A stretch of DNA of 64,000 bases, from the NCBI RefSeq assembly GCF_041434935.1, contig NZ_CP107964.1:62001-126000 (forward strand), in the 5' to 3' direction. How positions within the stretch are numbered: position 1 is the stretch's first letter; every line of letters begins with the position of its first letter. The notes beneath the pieces were generated by a model. That model saw nothing but the letters and a program-made list of their open reading frames with translations, was not told the DNA's origin and ran no database searches. This DNA is from Kitasatospora sp. NBC_00374. GTDB lineage: Bacteria; Actinomycetota; Actinomycetes; Streptomycetales; Streptomycetaceae. Made by a program: the position numbers and the translations under genes. Positions 1-7,688 of this stretch are shown piece after piece.

Positions 1-799
1 CCCCCACGGCGCGCCTGTCTGGGTGTTGATGGCCACCTGTCTGCTCCTGGCTCGATCGAAACGGCGGGACGGCCGGCGCCCATTGCCCGTCGGCAGCCAC
101 CGGTTCTGCGGACTGCGACTGCCCCGAGGGCCACTCAGCTGCGGAACCAGCACATCGCGACGACGAAAACGCCAGAGACCGTCCGACACACTACGCGTTC
201 CTGCGACTACTCAATGCAATGACATGTCGCATCGAGTCCGGCTCGGTGCGACGACACCACTCTCACGTGTTCACGAGCAAGGGACGTCAACCACCGACCA
301 CGTCCGTGCTGGCGCCGCGCGGCGCCAGCCCTCCGACCTGGGTTCGCCCCCTCCCCCCGGACGGGGCGAGCCCGACCGCGGCCGCTCTCGTCGGGCACCA
401 GGACCTCCAACCCGTCGCCACCGTGCCCAGAGCGTCAACCCTGCTCGGCCCCGTCGTCGGCCAGCTACCCGCAGCGACAGGCGCCCTGCCCGTGGCAGGC
501 CGGCTGCTCCCGGCAACCGTCGGACTGCCCGCCCTCGGCCAGCTCCCCCTCATCGGCGGACTGCAACCGGCCGCGGGCGGCCTGGAGCAGCAGGCGGCGC
601 GGGCACGGCGGGGACCAGTGCGAGCGGGAGCACCGGGCGGCCACCGTCCCGGCCCCGCCCCGGGCACAGCACCAGGGACCGGGGCGCAGCAGCCCGAGGA
701 GGCGCAGGCTCCGGCGGTGGTCTCTGGGAGACTGCCGGGGGCGGTGCGCGCCGTCCTTCATTGCCTGCGGCGCGCACCGCCTTTGACGTCGTGGCGGGT
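1..799. other. No confident gene; possible secreted-protein fragment
   Basis: I see no convincing intact gene here. The only stretch with protein-like character is on the plus strand at about 420-590, where one frame reads as hydrophobic quasi-repeats of the type LLGPVVGQLP, LPVAGRLLP, LPALGQLPLIGG. Such Leu/Pro/Gly/Val repeats occur in small secreted streptomycete proteins of unknown function, so this may be a decayed remnant. All other open frames look like high-GC chance frames. Confidence 0.25.
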
Positions 800-2137
800 T
801 CAGGGTGTGAGGCGGGCCTGGCGGACGGTGCGGGCCGCGAGCTCCGGGCTGGTGTGGAACAGGGGCTCGCCGGTGGTGGTGTCGGTGAGGAAGAGTCCGT
901 CGGTGATGGCGGCCCAGCGTGGGACGGCGCCGATGCCGATCTCGACCCAGCCGACGATCTCGCCGTTCTCCACCACGTAGTAGGCGAGCCGGTTGTTCTT
1001 CCAGCCGGCGAGCTCCCACCCAGGGCCGAGCTGTGGCAGTGCCAGAAGGACGTCGCAGTCCCCGAAGCCGCGCGCGTACGGGGACGGGGGTGCGGTCAGC
1101 ACCCGGCTGGCGGCCTGCGACGGCCGCACACCACCGCCGGGCGCAGCAGAAGCAGGCGCGGGTGCGGGGGCGGGGGCGGGCCGCCGGCCAGCCGCGGGGA
1201 CGGGAGCGGCGGCCGGGGCGGTGCGGTCCCGCAGATGCGGCGAGACGCGGGAGCGTACCTGCGGACTGTCCAGCACCCGCCGCGCCTCCTCCAGCTCTGC
1301 CGCCGACGGCCGACTTCCGAAGCGCCGATTCGAAACGGGCGGACTATCAAGGCGCTCGGCAGCGTCCGGCGCAGCCGGGCCGGGAGCGGCCGAAGGCTCA
1401 TTGGTTGTCCCGTTCGCGGGGGCGGGGACAACCGTGTCCGGCCGCGTCTCGGGGGCCGGGTTTTCGAAGCGGCGATTCGAAAAGGACGGGCCGTCAATGC
1501 TTCGGGCCGGGCTGGCGGCGGCCGGGTCGGGCGCCTGCGCGGACGGCGGCGTTGGCCCGTCGGCAGGGGCTGGGACAACAGCGGTTGTCCCGCTTCCCGG
1601 GCCGGGGGTTTCGAAGCGACGCTTCGTAAAGACGGAGTCCTCGCGGTCCGCCGAGCCACCGCCGGGGGTCGGCGCGGCGGCGGCCTGGGCGTCGTCGTAC
1701 GCAGCCTGCGCCTGCTCCAGGAGCTCGGCGGTGAACAGCGGAACGGTGCGGCGCAGCGTGGCGAGGGCGCGGGCCTGGTCGCCGTCGTCGAGGGTGCGCA
1801 CGAAGTGGTAGGCGATGCCGGCGAGGGATTCGGCGAGTTCCAGGACGCGGCCGCGCGGGCCGGGCGCCTGGCCGTCGGTGGCGGCGGCCAGCAGATCCAG
1901 ACCGGGCGGCGCCGGCGGCGCTGCGGCGGCGGTGGGCGACGGGGCGGCCGGCTTGGGGCGCTGGGCGATGCGATGGCGGGCGGCCTTGGACTTGCACGAC
2001 AGATCGCAGTACGCCCGCGGCCGGCCCCTCGGCGCGGGAGGCAGCAGGGCGCCGCAGTGCCCGCAGGCGGCGCCTACCGGCTCCGGGGCGGGGGATTCTG
2101 AGGGGTCGTCTTTTCGTAGCGGCGCTTCGGAAGTCAC
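800..2137 (-). CDS. Zinc-finger N-terminus, repeat-containing protein of unknown function
   Basis: A 445-residue protein that I cannot assign to a named family. Residues about 25-60 form a short treble-clef-like zinc finger (CGHCG, then YCDLSCKSKAARHR), which suggests nucleic-acid binding. Residues about 165-275 hold roughly 2.5 tandem repeats of about 49 residues, each opening with a RRFE-type motif (TKRRFETP, SNRRFENP, SNRRFGSR) and continuing with a VVPAPA(D/N)G motif. A low-complexity Ala/Pro linker follows. The C-terminal 90 residues form a folded-looking domain (GPGWELAGWKNNRLAYYVV, then EIVGWVEIG). The start is GTG at 2137. The repeat motifs are encoded by near-palindromic DNA, and further copies of the same palindrome cover the start codon and the region just upstream, so the gene is probably autoregulated or carries a binding-site cluster. 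It diverges from the zinc-finger gene at 2287, 149 bp away. Function is unknown; the context suggests plasmid or accessory biology. Confidence 0.7.
   Translation of the reverse strand: MTSEAPLRKDDPSESPAPEPVGAACGHCGALLPPAPRGRPRAYCDLSCKSKAARHRIAQRPKPAAPSPTAAAAPPAPPGLDLLAAATDGQAPGPRGRVLELAESLAGIAYHFVRTLDDGDQARALATLRRTVPLFTAELLEQAQAAYDDAQAAAAPTPGGGSADREDSVFTKRRFETPGPGSGTTAVVPAPADGPTPPSAQAPDPAAASPARSIDGPSFSNRRFENPAPETRPDTVVPAPANGTTNEPSAAPGPAAPDAAERLDSPPVSNRRFGSRPSAAELEEARRVLDSPQVRSRVSPHLRDRTAPAAAPVPAAGRRPAPAPAPAPASAAPGGGVRPSQAASRVLTAPPSPYARGFGDCDVLLALPQLGPGWELAGWKNNRLAYYVVENGEIVGWVEIGIGAVPRWAAITDGLFLTDTTTGEPLFHTSPELAARTVRQARLTP
1315..1335. repeat. Palindrome copy 1 inside the zinc-finger gene
   Basis: TTCCGAAGCGCCGATTCGAA-type imperfect palindrome with 1 bp at the centre. 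It encodes the SNRRFG motif of the third protein repeat. Confidence 0.6.
1404..1432. repeat. GTTGTCCC inverted repeat, long spacer
   Basis: GTTGTCCC (1404-1411) and GGGACAAC (1425-1432) face each other across 13 bp. It lies within the VVPAPANG coding repeat, between palindrome copies 1 and 2. Confidence 0.45.
1461..1483. repeat. Palindrome copy 2 inside the zinc-finger gene
   Basis: Left arm TTTTCGAAGC, centre GGC, right arm GATTCGAAAA, a near-perfect inverted repeat. It encodes FSNRRFE of the second protein repeat. Confidence 0.65.
1572..1591. repeat. GTTGTCCC inverted repeat, short spacer
   Basis: GGGACAAC (1572-1579) and GTTGTCCC (1584-1591) with a 4-bp spacer. The arm order is opposite to that of the pair at 1404-1432. 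It sits between palindrome copies 2 and 3. Confidence 0.45.
1609..1630. repeat. Palindrome copy 3 inside the zinc-finger gene
   Basis: TTTCGAAGCG, one central base, CGCTTCGTAAA: arms match except one base. It encodes FTKRRFE of the first protein repeat. Confidence 0.65.
2111..2133. promoter_or_regulatory. Palindrome copy 4, at the start codon region
   Basis: TTTTCGTAGC, GGC, GCTTCGGAAG: the same motif as the intragenic copies, covering codons 2-9 of the zinc-finger gene. This copy is outside the protein repeats, which argues that the motif is selected as DNA. Confidence 0.55.
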
Positions 2138-2154
2138 GAGTGGATCTTAGCCAC

Positions 2155-2175
2155 TTTCGAAGCGCGCTTCGTAAA
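2155..2175. promoter_or_regulatory. Palindrome copy 5, putative operator upstream of the zinc-finger gene
   Basis: TTTCGAAGCG followed directly by CGCTTCGTAAA, with no central base. It lies 18 bp upstream of the GTG start at 2137, inside the divergent promoter region shared with the gene at 2287, where a repressor site would be expected. Confidence 0.6.
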
Positions 2176-2286
2176 CCACTGCGCAGCGGCAGCGCGGATT
2201 GCAGCAGCGGGCAGCGCGGGCGGCGCTCCCGGTGGTTGAATCCGTGGTCATACCGTCACGTGAGGTAGCCGGAGGGGAAGTCGGGG

Positions 2287-2880
2287 ATGGAGACGAGCGG
2301 CCACAAGGCGCCCCTGGCAGTGCCGTGCCCGCAGTGCAAGGCCCGGCCGGGGGTCATGTGCGGCAACCGCAGCGAGGTCCACCCGGTACGACACGGCGCA
2401 GCCCGGATCGGCCCCCCGGGCCCGCGAGCCATCGCACCGCGACCGACTCCCGCACCGGCCCCCCGCGCGCCGTGGGACGGCTACTACGACAGTGACGAGC
2501 CGCTGTGGGACGACGACTTCAGGCGGCCCGGGCCAACCGAGCTCCACATCGCCACCCTGGGACCCGGCGGCCCCGAGATCATGTGCTGCGCCGCACTGCG
2601 GACCGAGGACGGCTGCCCGGTCTGCGACCGCGCGTGCTGGCTGTGCGACGCGCCCGCGGGCCGGGCCTGCCACCGCCTGCCGACGGCAAGACGGCTTGCC
2701 GGCGTCGCCCATGCCGCCCGCCTGTGGAACCTCGACTCGGACGAGCGGGACGAGTACCTCGACGCGATCACCCGCCGCTGCCCGCACTGCCAGGCGCAGC
2801 CCGGGCTGCTGTGCCACACCATCCCGCAGGCCGCTACCCGCACCCACCTCGCCAGGCGCCCCCATCAACGACGTCGGTGA
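2287..2880 (+). CDS. Cys-rich zinc-finger protein with three zinc-binding units
   Basis: A 197-residue protein with three spaced zinc-binding units. An N-terminal unit reads CPQCKARPGVMCG followed by HPVRH at residues 14-38. A middle cluster reads CPVCDRACWLCDAPAGRACH at about 117-136. A C-terminal unit reads CPHCQAQPGLLCH followed by THLAR at about 167-189. The first and last match the small zinc-finger domain common in actinobacterial phage and plasmid proteins (CPxCxAxxGxxC...H). A GGAGGGG ribosome site lies about 10 bases before the ATG at 2287. The gene is divergent from the repeat zinc-finger gene at 800-2137, and both share the promoter region holding palindrome copy 5. A nucleic-acid or conjugative-element role is inferred from family and context only; no enzymatic motif is visible. 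Confidence 0.7.
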   Translation: METSGHKAPLAVPCPQCKARPGVMCGNRSEVHPVRHGAARIGPPGPRAIAPRPTPAPAPRAPWDGYYDSDEPLWDDDFRRPGPTELHIATLGPGGPEIMCCAALRTEDGCPVCDRACWLCDAPAGRACHRLPTARRLAGVAHAARLWNLDSDERDEYLDAITRRCPHCQAQPGLLCHTIPQAATRTHLARRPHQRRR

Positions 2881-3296
2881 GCCCGCCCCGCCCGGCCACG
2901 GTGGGTGTCACGTTGGTGCGCCCGGCTACGGCGTACCGGTCCCGGAGGAACCCCCGGGGCCGAGCCGCCGACGCCCCACGGGCCCCGCCTGGCACCGCTG
3001 CGCCTCGTCCTCCTCGGCGGGGGCCGTCGGCTCCCGGAACGGGGCGCGCTCCACGGGCAGCAGCCGATCCCTCGCGGCGGGCAGCGGAGCATCGGCAGGG
3101 GACTCGGAGAAGGCCGCCACAGCGGGCGACGCTCAACAGACATACCGTCAGTGTCCCAGCCACAGCCGACCCGCCGTCACACAGCGCCGGACGCGCCGAG
3201 CTCGACCAACGGCATGGTCCGGAGCAACTGATCTCCTAGGGAGGCTGGCCCGGTCCACCGTCTCGTGGGCGGGGCCGGCCTCGTGTCACTTGCCGG
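2881..3296. other. Intergenic, no supported gene
   Basis: Several short overlapping frames exist on both strands but none has a plausible ribosome site together with protein-like composition. I see no repeat or hairpin that stands out. Confidence 0.5.
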
Positions 3297-3792
3297 TCAT
3301 TCGTGGCCGACGAAAGCCCTCATCACCGTGACGTCCGAGGTCCGGGCAGATTCCCACCCCTGCAAGCGGTACTCCTTTGGTGGCTCCCCCATCGGATGGT
3401 GATGCCGAAGGGCGCCGACCAACAGTCCGTCTTCCCTGGGGTGCAGCGGCCAGTCTTCTGGCGGTCCTGGCTCTTCGATAGGGAACGGGTTCTTCGCGAC
3501 AACACCGACGACCCAGCCGCGCCCCGACGGGCTCCACCCGTCCGTGGTGATCAACCCCACGACATCCAGGACAGTGCCCGGCCACTGAGCGAGTCTCGGC
3601 CCGATGGACTTCTCGGTGAGCGGCCGAAGGTAACCGCGTCGGGGTACCTCGAACCGCGCGTACAGGTGCTGCAGGGGCGTCGGATCGAGGGGGACCCCCT
3701 CAAGCTGGAACGAGATGCTGCAACGGATGACGCGCGAGCGACACGTCCGCGGTGATCGTGTAGAACCCGCCGTCGCAATGAGTGGTTTTCAT
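3297..3792 (-). pseudogene. Frameshifted hypothetical protein gene
   Basis: Translation from the ATG at 3792 begins MKTTHCDGGFYTITADVSLA and runs off frame at about 3730. The continuation is in the next frame (SISFQLEGVPLDPTPLQHL, then YARFEVPRRGYLRPL) and runs without stop to 3297, ending MRAFVGHE. Joining the two gives a plausible protein of about 165 residues with consistent, non-low-complexity composition. The break fits loss of a single base near 3735. CGAGG precedes the ATG. I do not recognise the family. It could be a decayed gene or a sequencing error in a working gene. The direct repeat at 3797-3870 begins immediately upstream, so the gene lies at the edge of a mobile cassette. Confidence 0.55.
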
Positions 3793-3796
3793 CCTC

Positions 3797-3870
3797 GAAA
3801 TTGCAGGTCACGGGGCCTGGTGTGGGGTGATGGTGGGGCGCTCGGGCTGGTCGGCGGCGTGATCGGTAGC
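3797..3870 (+). repeat. Direct repeat copy A flanking the peroxiredoxin/TetR pair
   Basis: Begins GAAATTGCAGGTCACGGGGC and ends GTGATCGGTAGC. It aligns with 5241-5312 at roughly three quarters identity. Probably an IS end or other mobile-element remnant. Confidence 0.5.
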
Positions 3871-3948
3871 AGGTGATCGTCTGCCGCGTGGCCGCTTCGT
3901 CGGAATCGCTCTGCCGGGCCGATCGCTGTCGGCACTCCGGCGGCAGGA

Positions 3949-4542
3949 TCAGCCGTCGATCGCCGGCTCGCCGACCGGCGCCGTACGGTGTCCTGCGGCG
4001 AGCGCGAGGACCTGCTCCACGGACCAGTGGTCCGCGGCGTGGGCGCCGTAGTGCGCGGCTAGGACCCGGCCGTCGGCCGAGACCAGGAAGTCGGCGGGGA
4101 GGCCGTAGCGTCCGCCGAGGGGGCGGGCCGCCGGGAGTCGTTCGCGGCCGCGGAGGACGGCGACGAGGCTTCGGGCCGCTGCCCGGACGATCGTGGGCCA
4201 GACCCGCGGGTCCAGGAGGGCGCGGGCGCCGCGTTCGACGCCGTAGGCGCGGTAGATGGCCTGTCCGGGGTCGGCGACGAGCGGGAACGGCAGGCCGTCG
4301 ACGTACGGCGCCAGCTCGGAGGCGGGGGAGTGGAAGACGGCCACCTCCAGCACCCTGGCGGCGCGCAGCTCCCCGTGTCGCACGGCGAACCTGCGGAGGT
4401 GGAGGTTGCAGACGGGGCAGCCGGCGAACCGGCGGAACTGCAGGTGGACGAGCCCGTCGGGGTACGGAAGCGGTACGGACGCGCCGGTCACGTCGGTCAG
4501 GGTGAGGTCCGGGGCGGTGATGCCGATCTGAAGGCGAGGCAC
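3949..4542 (-). CDS. Peroxiredoxin-like protein (AhpC/TSA family)
   Basis: A 197-residue thioredoxin-fold protein of the AhpC/TSA-like group. It starts MPRLQIGITAPDLTLTDVTG, the usual beta-strand and PxF/L opening of peroxiredoxins, and has a CPVC motif (FAGCPVCNLHLR, residues about 40-51) where the peroxidatic cysteine sits. FHSPASEL and LVADPGQAIYRAYGV are typical of the family after the active site. The usual role is reduction of peroxides or thiol-disulfide exchange in the cytoplasm; the substrate cannot be inferred. It is divergent from the TetR gene at 4606, with a perfect inverted repeat in the 63-bp gap, so TetR-controlled expression is likely. The pair lies between two related direct repeats, which suggests joint mobility. 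Confidence 0.8.
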   Translation of the reverse strand: MPRLQIGITAPDLTLTDVTGASVPLPYPDGLVHLQFRRFAGCPVCNLHLRRFAVRHGELRAARVLEVAVFHSPASELAPYVDGLPFPLVADPGQAIYRAYGVERGARALLDPRVWPTIVRAAARSLVAVLRGRERLPAARPLGGRYGLPADFLVSADGRVLAAHYGAHAADHWSVEQVLALAAGHRTAPVGEPAIDG

Positions 4543-4564
4543 GGGACTCCTTAGGTTTAGACCG

Positions 4565-4586
4565 TACGCCTAAAACTGTAGGCGTA
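4565..4586. promoter_or_regulatory. TetR operator between peroxiredoxin and regulator genes
   Basis: TACGCCTA, 6-bp spacer AAACTG, TAGGCGTA: perfect 8-bp arms centred in the 63-bp divergent gap. An outer CCGTACG occurs on both sides. This is the size and place expected for a TetR dimer site controlling both genes. Confidence 0.7.
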
Positions 4587-4605
4587 TGCCGTACGCTGTC
4601 AAGTC

Positions 4606-5226
4606 GTGCCACGACCACGCTCCCTGACAACACAGGCGATCGCCGCCGCCGCGATCACGGTGATCGACCGTGACGGCCTGGCGGCCCTGTCCATGCGCAC
4701 CGTCGCCGACGAGCTCGACCGCCGGACCATGGCGCTCTACCGCTACGTGGAGGACCGCGAGGAACTCGAGTGCCTCGTGGTGGAACTCGCCCTCGGGACC
4801 GTCCTGGACCGCGCCCGGGCGGCCCCGGAGGCGACCCCGCCGCGCGAGCGGCTGCTGGCGCTCATGGGGCTGATGCGCGAGGCGGTGGGCGCCCATCCCG
4901 GTGTCCTCCCGCTGGCCGTCCGCCACCACGCGGGCTGCCTGCCGGCCCTCCGCTGGGCGGAGCACGTCCTGGAAGCCCTCCGGCGGGCGGGGTTCGACGG
5001 CGCCGGGAGCCGGAGTGCGCTTCGGACCCTGACGTCCTACGTGATCGGTGCCCTGGAGACCGAGCACCGGAGCGGCCCGCACACCGACATGGCCAGTCGC
5101 ACGGCACTGCCGGCCCCCGACGCCTTCCCCCTGCTGGCAGCCGCGCTCACCGGGCAGCAGCCCGACCCCGGACACGAGTTCCTCGCCGGTGCGGAGGTGG
5201 TGCTCCGCGGTCTGGGCATCGATTGA
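4606..5226 (+). CDS. TetR family transcriptional regulator
   Basis: A 206-residue TetR-type repressor. The N-terminal helix-turn-helix spans about residues 10-55 (GLAALSMRTVADELDRRTMA, then LYRYVEDREEL). The C-terminal ligand-binding helices resemble the TetR_C group with long alpha-helical, Ala/Leu-rich sequence (RLLALMGLMREAVGAHPGVL). The start is GTG at 4606, giving MPRPRSLTTQAI. The operator at 4565-4586 overlaps the space where its promoter and that of the divergent peroxiredoxin gene should lie, so it probably represses both. The ligand is unknown, perhaps an electrophile or peroxide-related cue given the partner gene. Confidence 0.85.
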   Translation: MPRPRSLTTQAIAAAAITVIDRDGLAALSMRTVADELDRRTMALYRYVEDREELECLVVELALGTVLDRARAAPEATPPRERLLALMGLMREAVGAHPGVLPLAVRHHAGCLPALRWAEHVLEALRRAGFDGAGSRSALRTLTSYVIGALETEHRSGPHTDMASRTALPAPDAFPLLAAALTGQQPDPGHEFLAGAEVVLRGLGID

Positions 5227-5240
5227 GCGGTTTCCAACCT

Positions 5241-5312
5241 GAAGTTGCTGGCCACGGGGCTGGTATGGGGTGAGCGTGAGGTGCTCCGGCTGTTCAGGAT
5301 CGTGATCGCTAG
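5241..5312 (+). repeat. Direct repeat copy B, next to the IS630 element
   Basis: GAAGTTGCTGGCCACGGGGC through GATCGCTAG aligns with copy A at 3797. It ends exactly at the TA target of the IS630-type element. Confidence 0.5.
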
Positions 5313-5429
5313 TGCTGTGACCGAGAAGGTTCACCGGGTTCGCGTCGACGCATGCCGACCTGGTCGCGGACCTGGTGAGGTCGGAGTAGTCCATACCGGC
5401 ATCGGGCGGTGTCGGATGGCGTGGCTACC

Positions 5430-6014
5430 ATGCCCGGCATGGGCTACACCACGACATTCACTGGTCAGATCGCCGTCGAGCCGCCGCTCAACGAGCAGGA
5501 GAACGCCTACCTGCGGAAGTTCGCCGGCACCCGGCGAATGAACCGTGACAACGGCCCCTACTTCGTCGACGGCACCGGCCACGCGGGACAGGGCCGCGAC
5601 GCCGACATCCGCGAGTACAGCAAGCCCCCGGAGGGCCAGCCCGGCCTGTGGTGCCAGTGGGAGCCGACGGATGACGGGGCAGCGATCGAATGGAATCGGA
5701 CCGAGAAGTTCTACGACTCACCCGAGTGGATGGCATACCTGATCGATCACTTCCTCAAGCCGGGCGCCCACGCCCAAGGCAAGCCGGGGTTCGAGAGCTT
5801 CACCTTCGACCACGTACTCAACGGTGTGATCGACGCGCAGGGCGAGGAGCACTGGGACACTTGGCAGCTAACGGTGCGTGACAACGAGGTGTCCGCGTCC
5901 GGGCCCGTGGAGCCCGAAACGGTGTGGCTCTGCGGAGGCTGCATCAAGGTGATTGCTGATGAGGACACCATCTGCTGCCCAGGGGCGGAACCGATGCTGT
6001 CGTACGTCGTGTAA
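5430..6014 (+). CDS. Conserved hypothetical protein, passenger in IS630 element
   Basis: A protein of about 194 residues resembling a conserved streptomycete hypothetical family. It opens MPGMGYTTTFTGQIAVEPPL and contains NGPYFVDGTGHAGQG, GLWCQWEPTDDGAAIEWN and FYDSPEWMAYLIDHFL. The last part has a CGGC...CCPG cysteine pattern (LCGGCIKVIADEDTICCPG). No catalytic motif is recognised. Two starts are possible, at 5430 (MPGMGY) and 5439 (MGYTTT). The sequence GGCTACC directly before the first ATG could be a -10 element, so a leaderless transcript is possible. It runs opposite to the transposase and sits inside the IS630 inverted repeats. Confidence 0.75.
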   Translation: MPGMGYTTTFTGQIAVEPPLNEQENAYLRKFAGTRRMNRDNGPYFVDGTGHAGQGRDADIREYSKPPEGQPGLWCQWEPTDDGAAIEWNRTEKFYDSPEWMAYLIDHFLKPGAHAQGKPGFESFTFDHVLNGVIDAQGEEHWDTWQLTVRDNEVSASGPVEPETVWLCGGCIKVIADEDTICCPGAEPMLSYVV

Positions 6015-6149
6015 GAAGCGACCCCGAAAGCGGACGTAGTGTCAAGTTTTTGCAGGTCAGCACGACCGATCCGGCGCATCCCGTGGTCTGGTTTTCCAGC
6101 AACGACCTGTGACCACTTCCGCCAATGCATCGCTCAACGAGGTGCTTGA

Positions 6150-7308
6150 TCACGCGGCAAGAACGGCTCGTCCGCCCCAACGGAGGCCCTTCTCGCTGCG
6201 GACGCGGGCGCGTTCGCGGCGCTGTGCAGCCAGGACGTCTGGGTGTCGGGCGTTGGTGTTGCGCCAGCGCAGGTAGCCGTGCAGGGCTCGGGTCTGGACC
6301 GTGTGGTTCGGGTGGTTCGAGTTCGCCAGGGTGAACTGCCGCAGCGGTCCGAAGTGCGCCTCGATCGGGTTCGCCCAGGATGCGTTGGTCGGGGCGAAGC
6401 AGAGGTGAACGTTGTTGTTCTTCGCCCAGCGCAGGATCTTCTTGCCGTTGTGGGCGGAGAGGTTGTCCAGGATCACGTAGACCGGGGCGCCGTCGGGGCG
6501 CGTGGCCCGGATCGAGCGGAGGGCTGCCAGGGTGTTCGCGGTGCCCTTGCGGCGGCGGTTGACGCCCCAGAGGGTGTCGTCGCCGATGGAGTAGCAGCCG
6601 TGGAAGTAGGTGACGCCGTGGGTACGGTGGTAGGTCGCGGGCAGGCGGTCGGGCCGGCCCTGCTCGGCCCAGCCGCTGCCCGCGGTGGGGGCGGATGCCG
6701 AGCGGACCGAACTCGTCGAACGCGAACGTGCGGTCCGGGAAGTGCTCCAGGACGTGCTCGATCCGGTCGAGCTTGGCGTCCCGCTCGGGGTCGGTGGACT
6801 CCTTCCACGTCTTGGTGCGCTGGAAGGTGACGCCTCGTCGGGCGAGCAGGCAGCGCAGGGCCTCGCGGCCTATGCGGATCACCCGGCCGTGGACCCGGCG
6901 CAGGTAGGCGAGCAGTTTGCGGATGGACCAGCGGGTGAAGGGCTGCCCTAGCTTGGCCGGGCGAGTGGTGGCCGTCTGGACGACGAAGTCTTCGTCGTCA
7001 GGACTGAGCAGGCGGGGACGGCCTCCCGCCCATCGAGGGTCCAGAGCGGCCAGGCCGATCTCGTTGAACCGGTGGATCACATCCCGCACCGTGTCCTCGT
7101 CCGCCTGCACGAGCTGGGCGATCACTGGCACCCGGTTGCCGCCGGCTGATGCCAACAGCATCATCGCCCGCCGGTAGCGCACGGTGTTCGTGCTGCCCCG
7201 ACGCACGATCCTCTGTAACTGCTGGCCCTCTTGGTCCGTCAGTCTCCTGACCTTGACCGGCTCCGCCACCACGCCTCCCCGCACCGGTTCGATGTCGCCA
7301 ACATCCAA
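6150..7308 (-). pseudogene. IS630 family transposase, frameshifted
   Basis: The N-terminal part from 7308 carries a winged-helix region (RVPVIAQLVQADEDTVRDVI, then HRFNEIGLAALDPRWAGGRP) and the first catalytic Asp context (DRTFAFDEFGPLGIRP). At about 6690 a run of five C (G on the plus strand) shifts the frame; the remainder continues as GSGWAEQGRPDRLPATYHRT, then VYVILDNLSAHNGKKILRW and FAPTNASWANPIEAHF, the second Asp and the third acidic residue of the DDE set, ending RWGGRAVLAA. One extra base in the homopolymer explains the break. Either the element is dead or frameshifting makes the full protein. Confidence 0.8.
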
Positions 7309-7362
7309 CCGCTACCTGCCTCGCAAGCGCCAACCCGGTGAACCTTCTCGGCCAGAGCACTA

Positions 7363-7660
7363 GGGCCTGTCTGGAGTTGAAATCTTTGTGGGCTGATTCG
7401 GCTATCGAACTGGTGCTTGGCTGCTGGAACCGCCGGTGTGACGCGACGCCAGCTGGGCGACAGTGAGTGGGAGTTGATCGAGCCGTTTCTGCCGGTCGGA
7501 CAGTACGGCCCGTACCCGCAGCGGCTACGTGAGCAGTTCGAGGGCGTGGGGTGGCGGTTCCGGACCGGCAGCCAGTGGCGGGAGATGCCGCGGGAGGAGT
7601 TCGGGGCCGGGCAGACAGCCTACGAGCGCTTTGCCTACTGGCCCAGAGTGTCGCCTCTGG
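7363..7660 (+). pseudogene. IS5-family transposase 5-prime fragment
   Basis: Begins with GGGCCTGTCTGGAGTTG, a diverged terminal repeat of the IS at 8032. It then encodes TRRQLGDSEWELIEPFLPVG, YGPYPQRLREQFEGVGWRF and SQWREMPREEFGAGQTAYER, homologous to the first 60 codons of the ORF at 8105. It stops at about 7660, so this is a truncated older relative. Confidence 0.75.
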
Positions 7661-7688
7661 CAGAGCTGCAGGGCATTATGCTCCTTCC

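Larger units (their letters stand above)
5312..7360. mobile_element. IS630-type element with a passenger gene
   Basis: Left end GTGCTGTGACCGAGAAGG... (5312-5340) and right end (7332-7360) form 29-bp terminal inverted repeats with 27 matches. TA dinucleotides flank both ends (5310-5311, 7361-7362), as expected for IS630/Tc1-mariner. At about 2.05 kb the element is larger than the usual 1.1-1.2 kb because about 0.75 kb holding an unrelated gene lies between the left end and the transposase. A degenerate copy of the usual inner end (CCTGTGACC near 6109) suggests that the passenger lies outside the ancestral element and was captured later. Confidence 0.6.

Noticed and set aside
23..2101. 692-codon plus-strand open frame
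   Set aside because: Arg/Gly/Pro-rich chance frame opposite the zinc-finger gene; no domain features.
1315..2175. Considered chromosomal parS sites or a CRISPR array for the palindrome series
   Set aside because: The motif does not resemble the streptomycete parS palindrome GTTTCACGTGAAAC, and spacing and spacers are unlike CRISPR.
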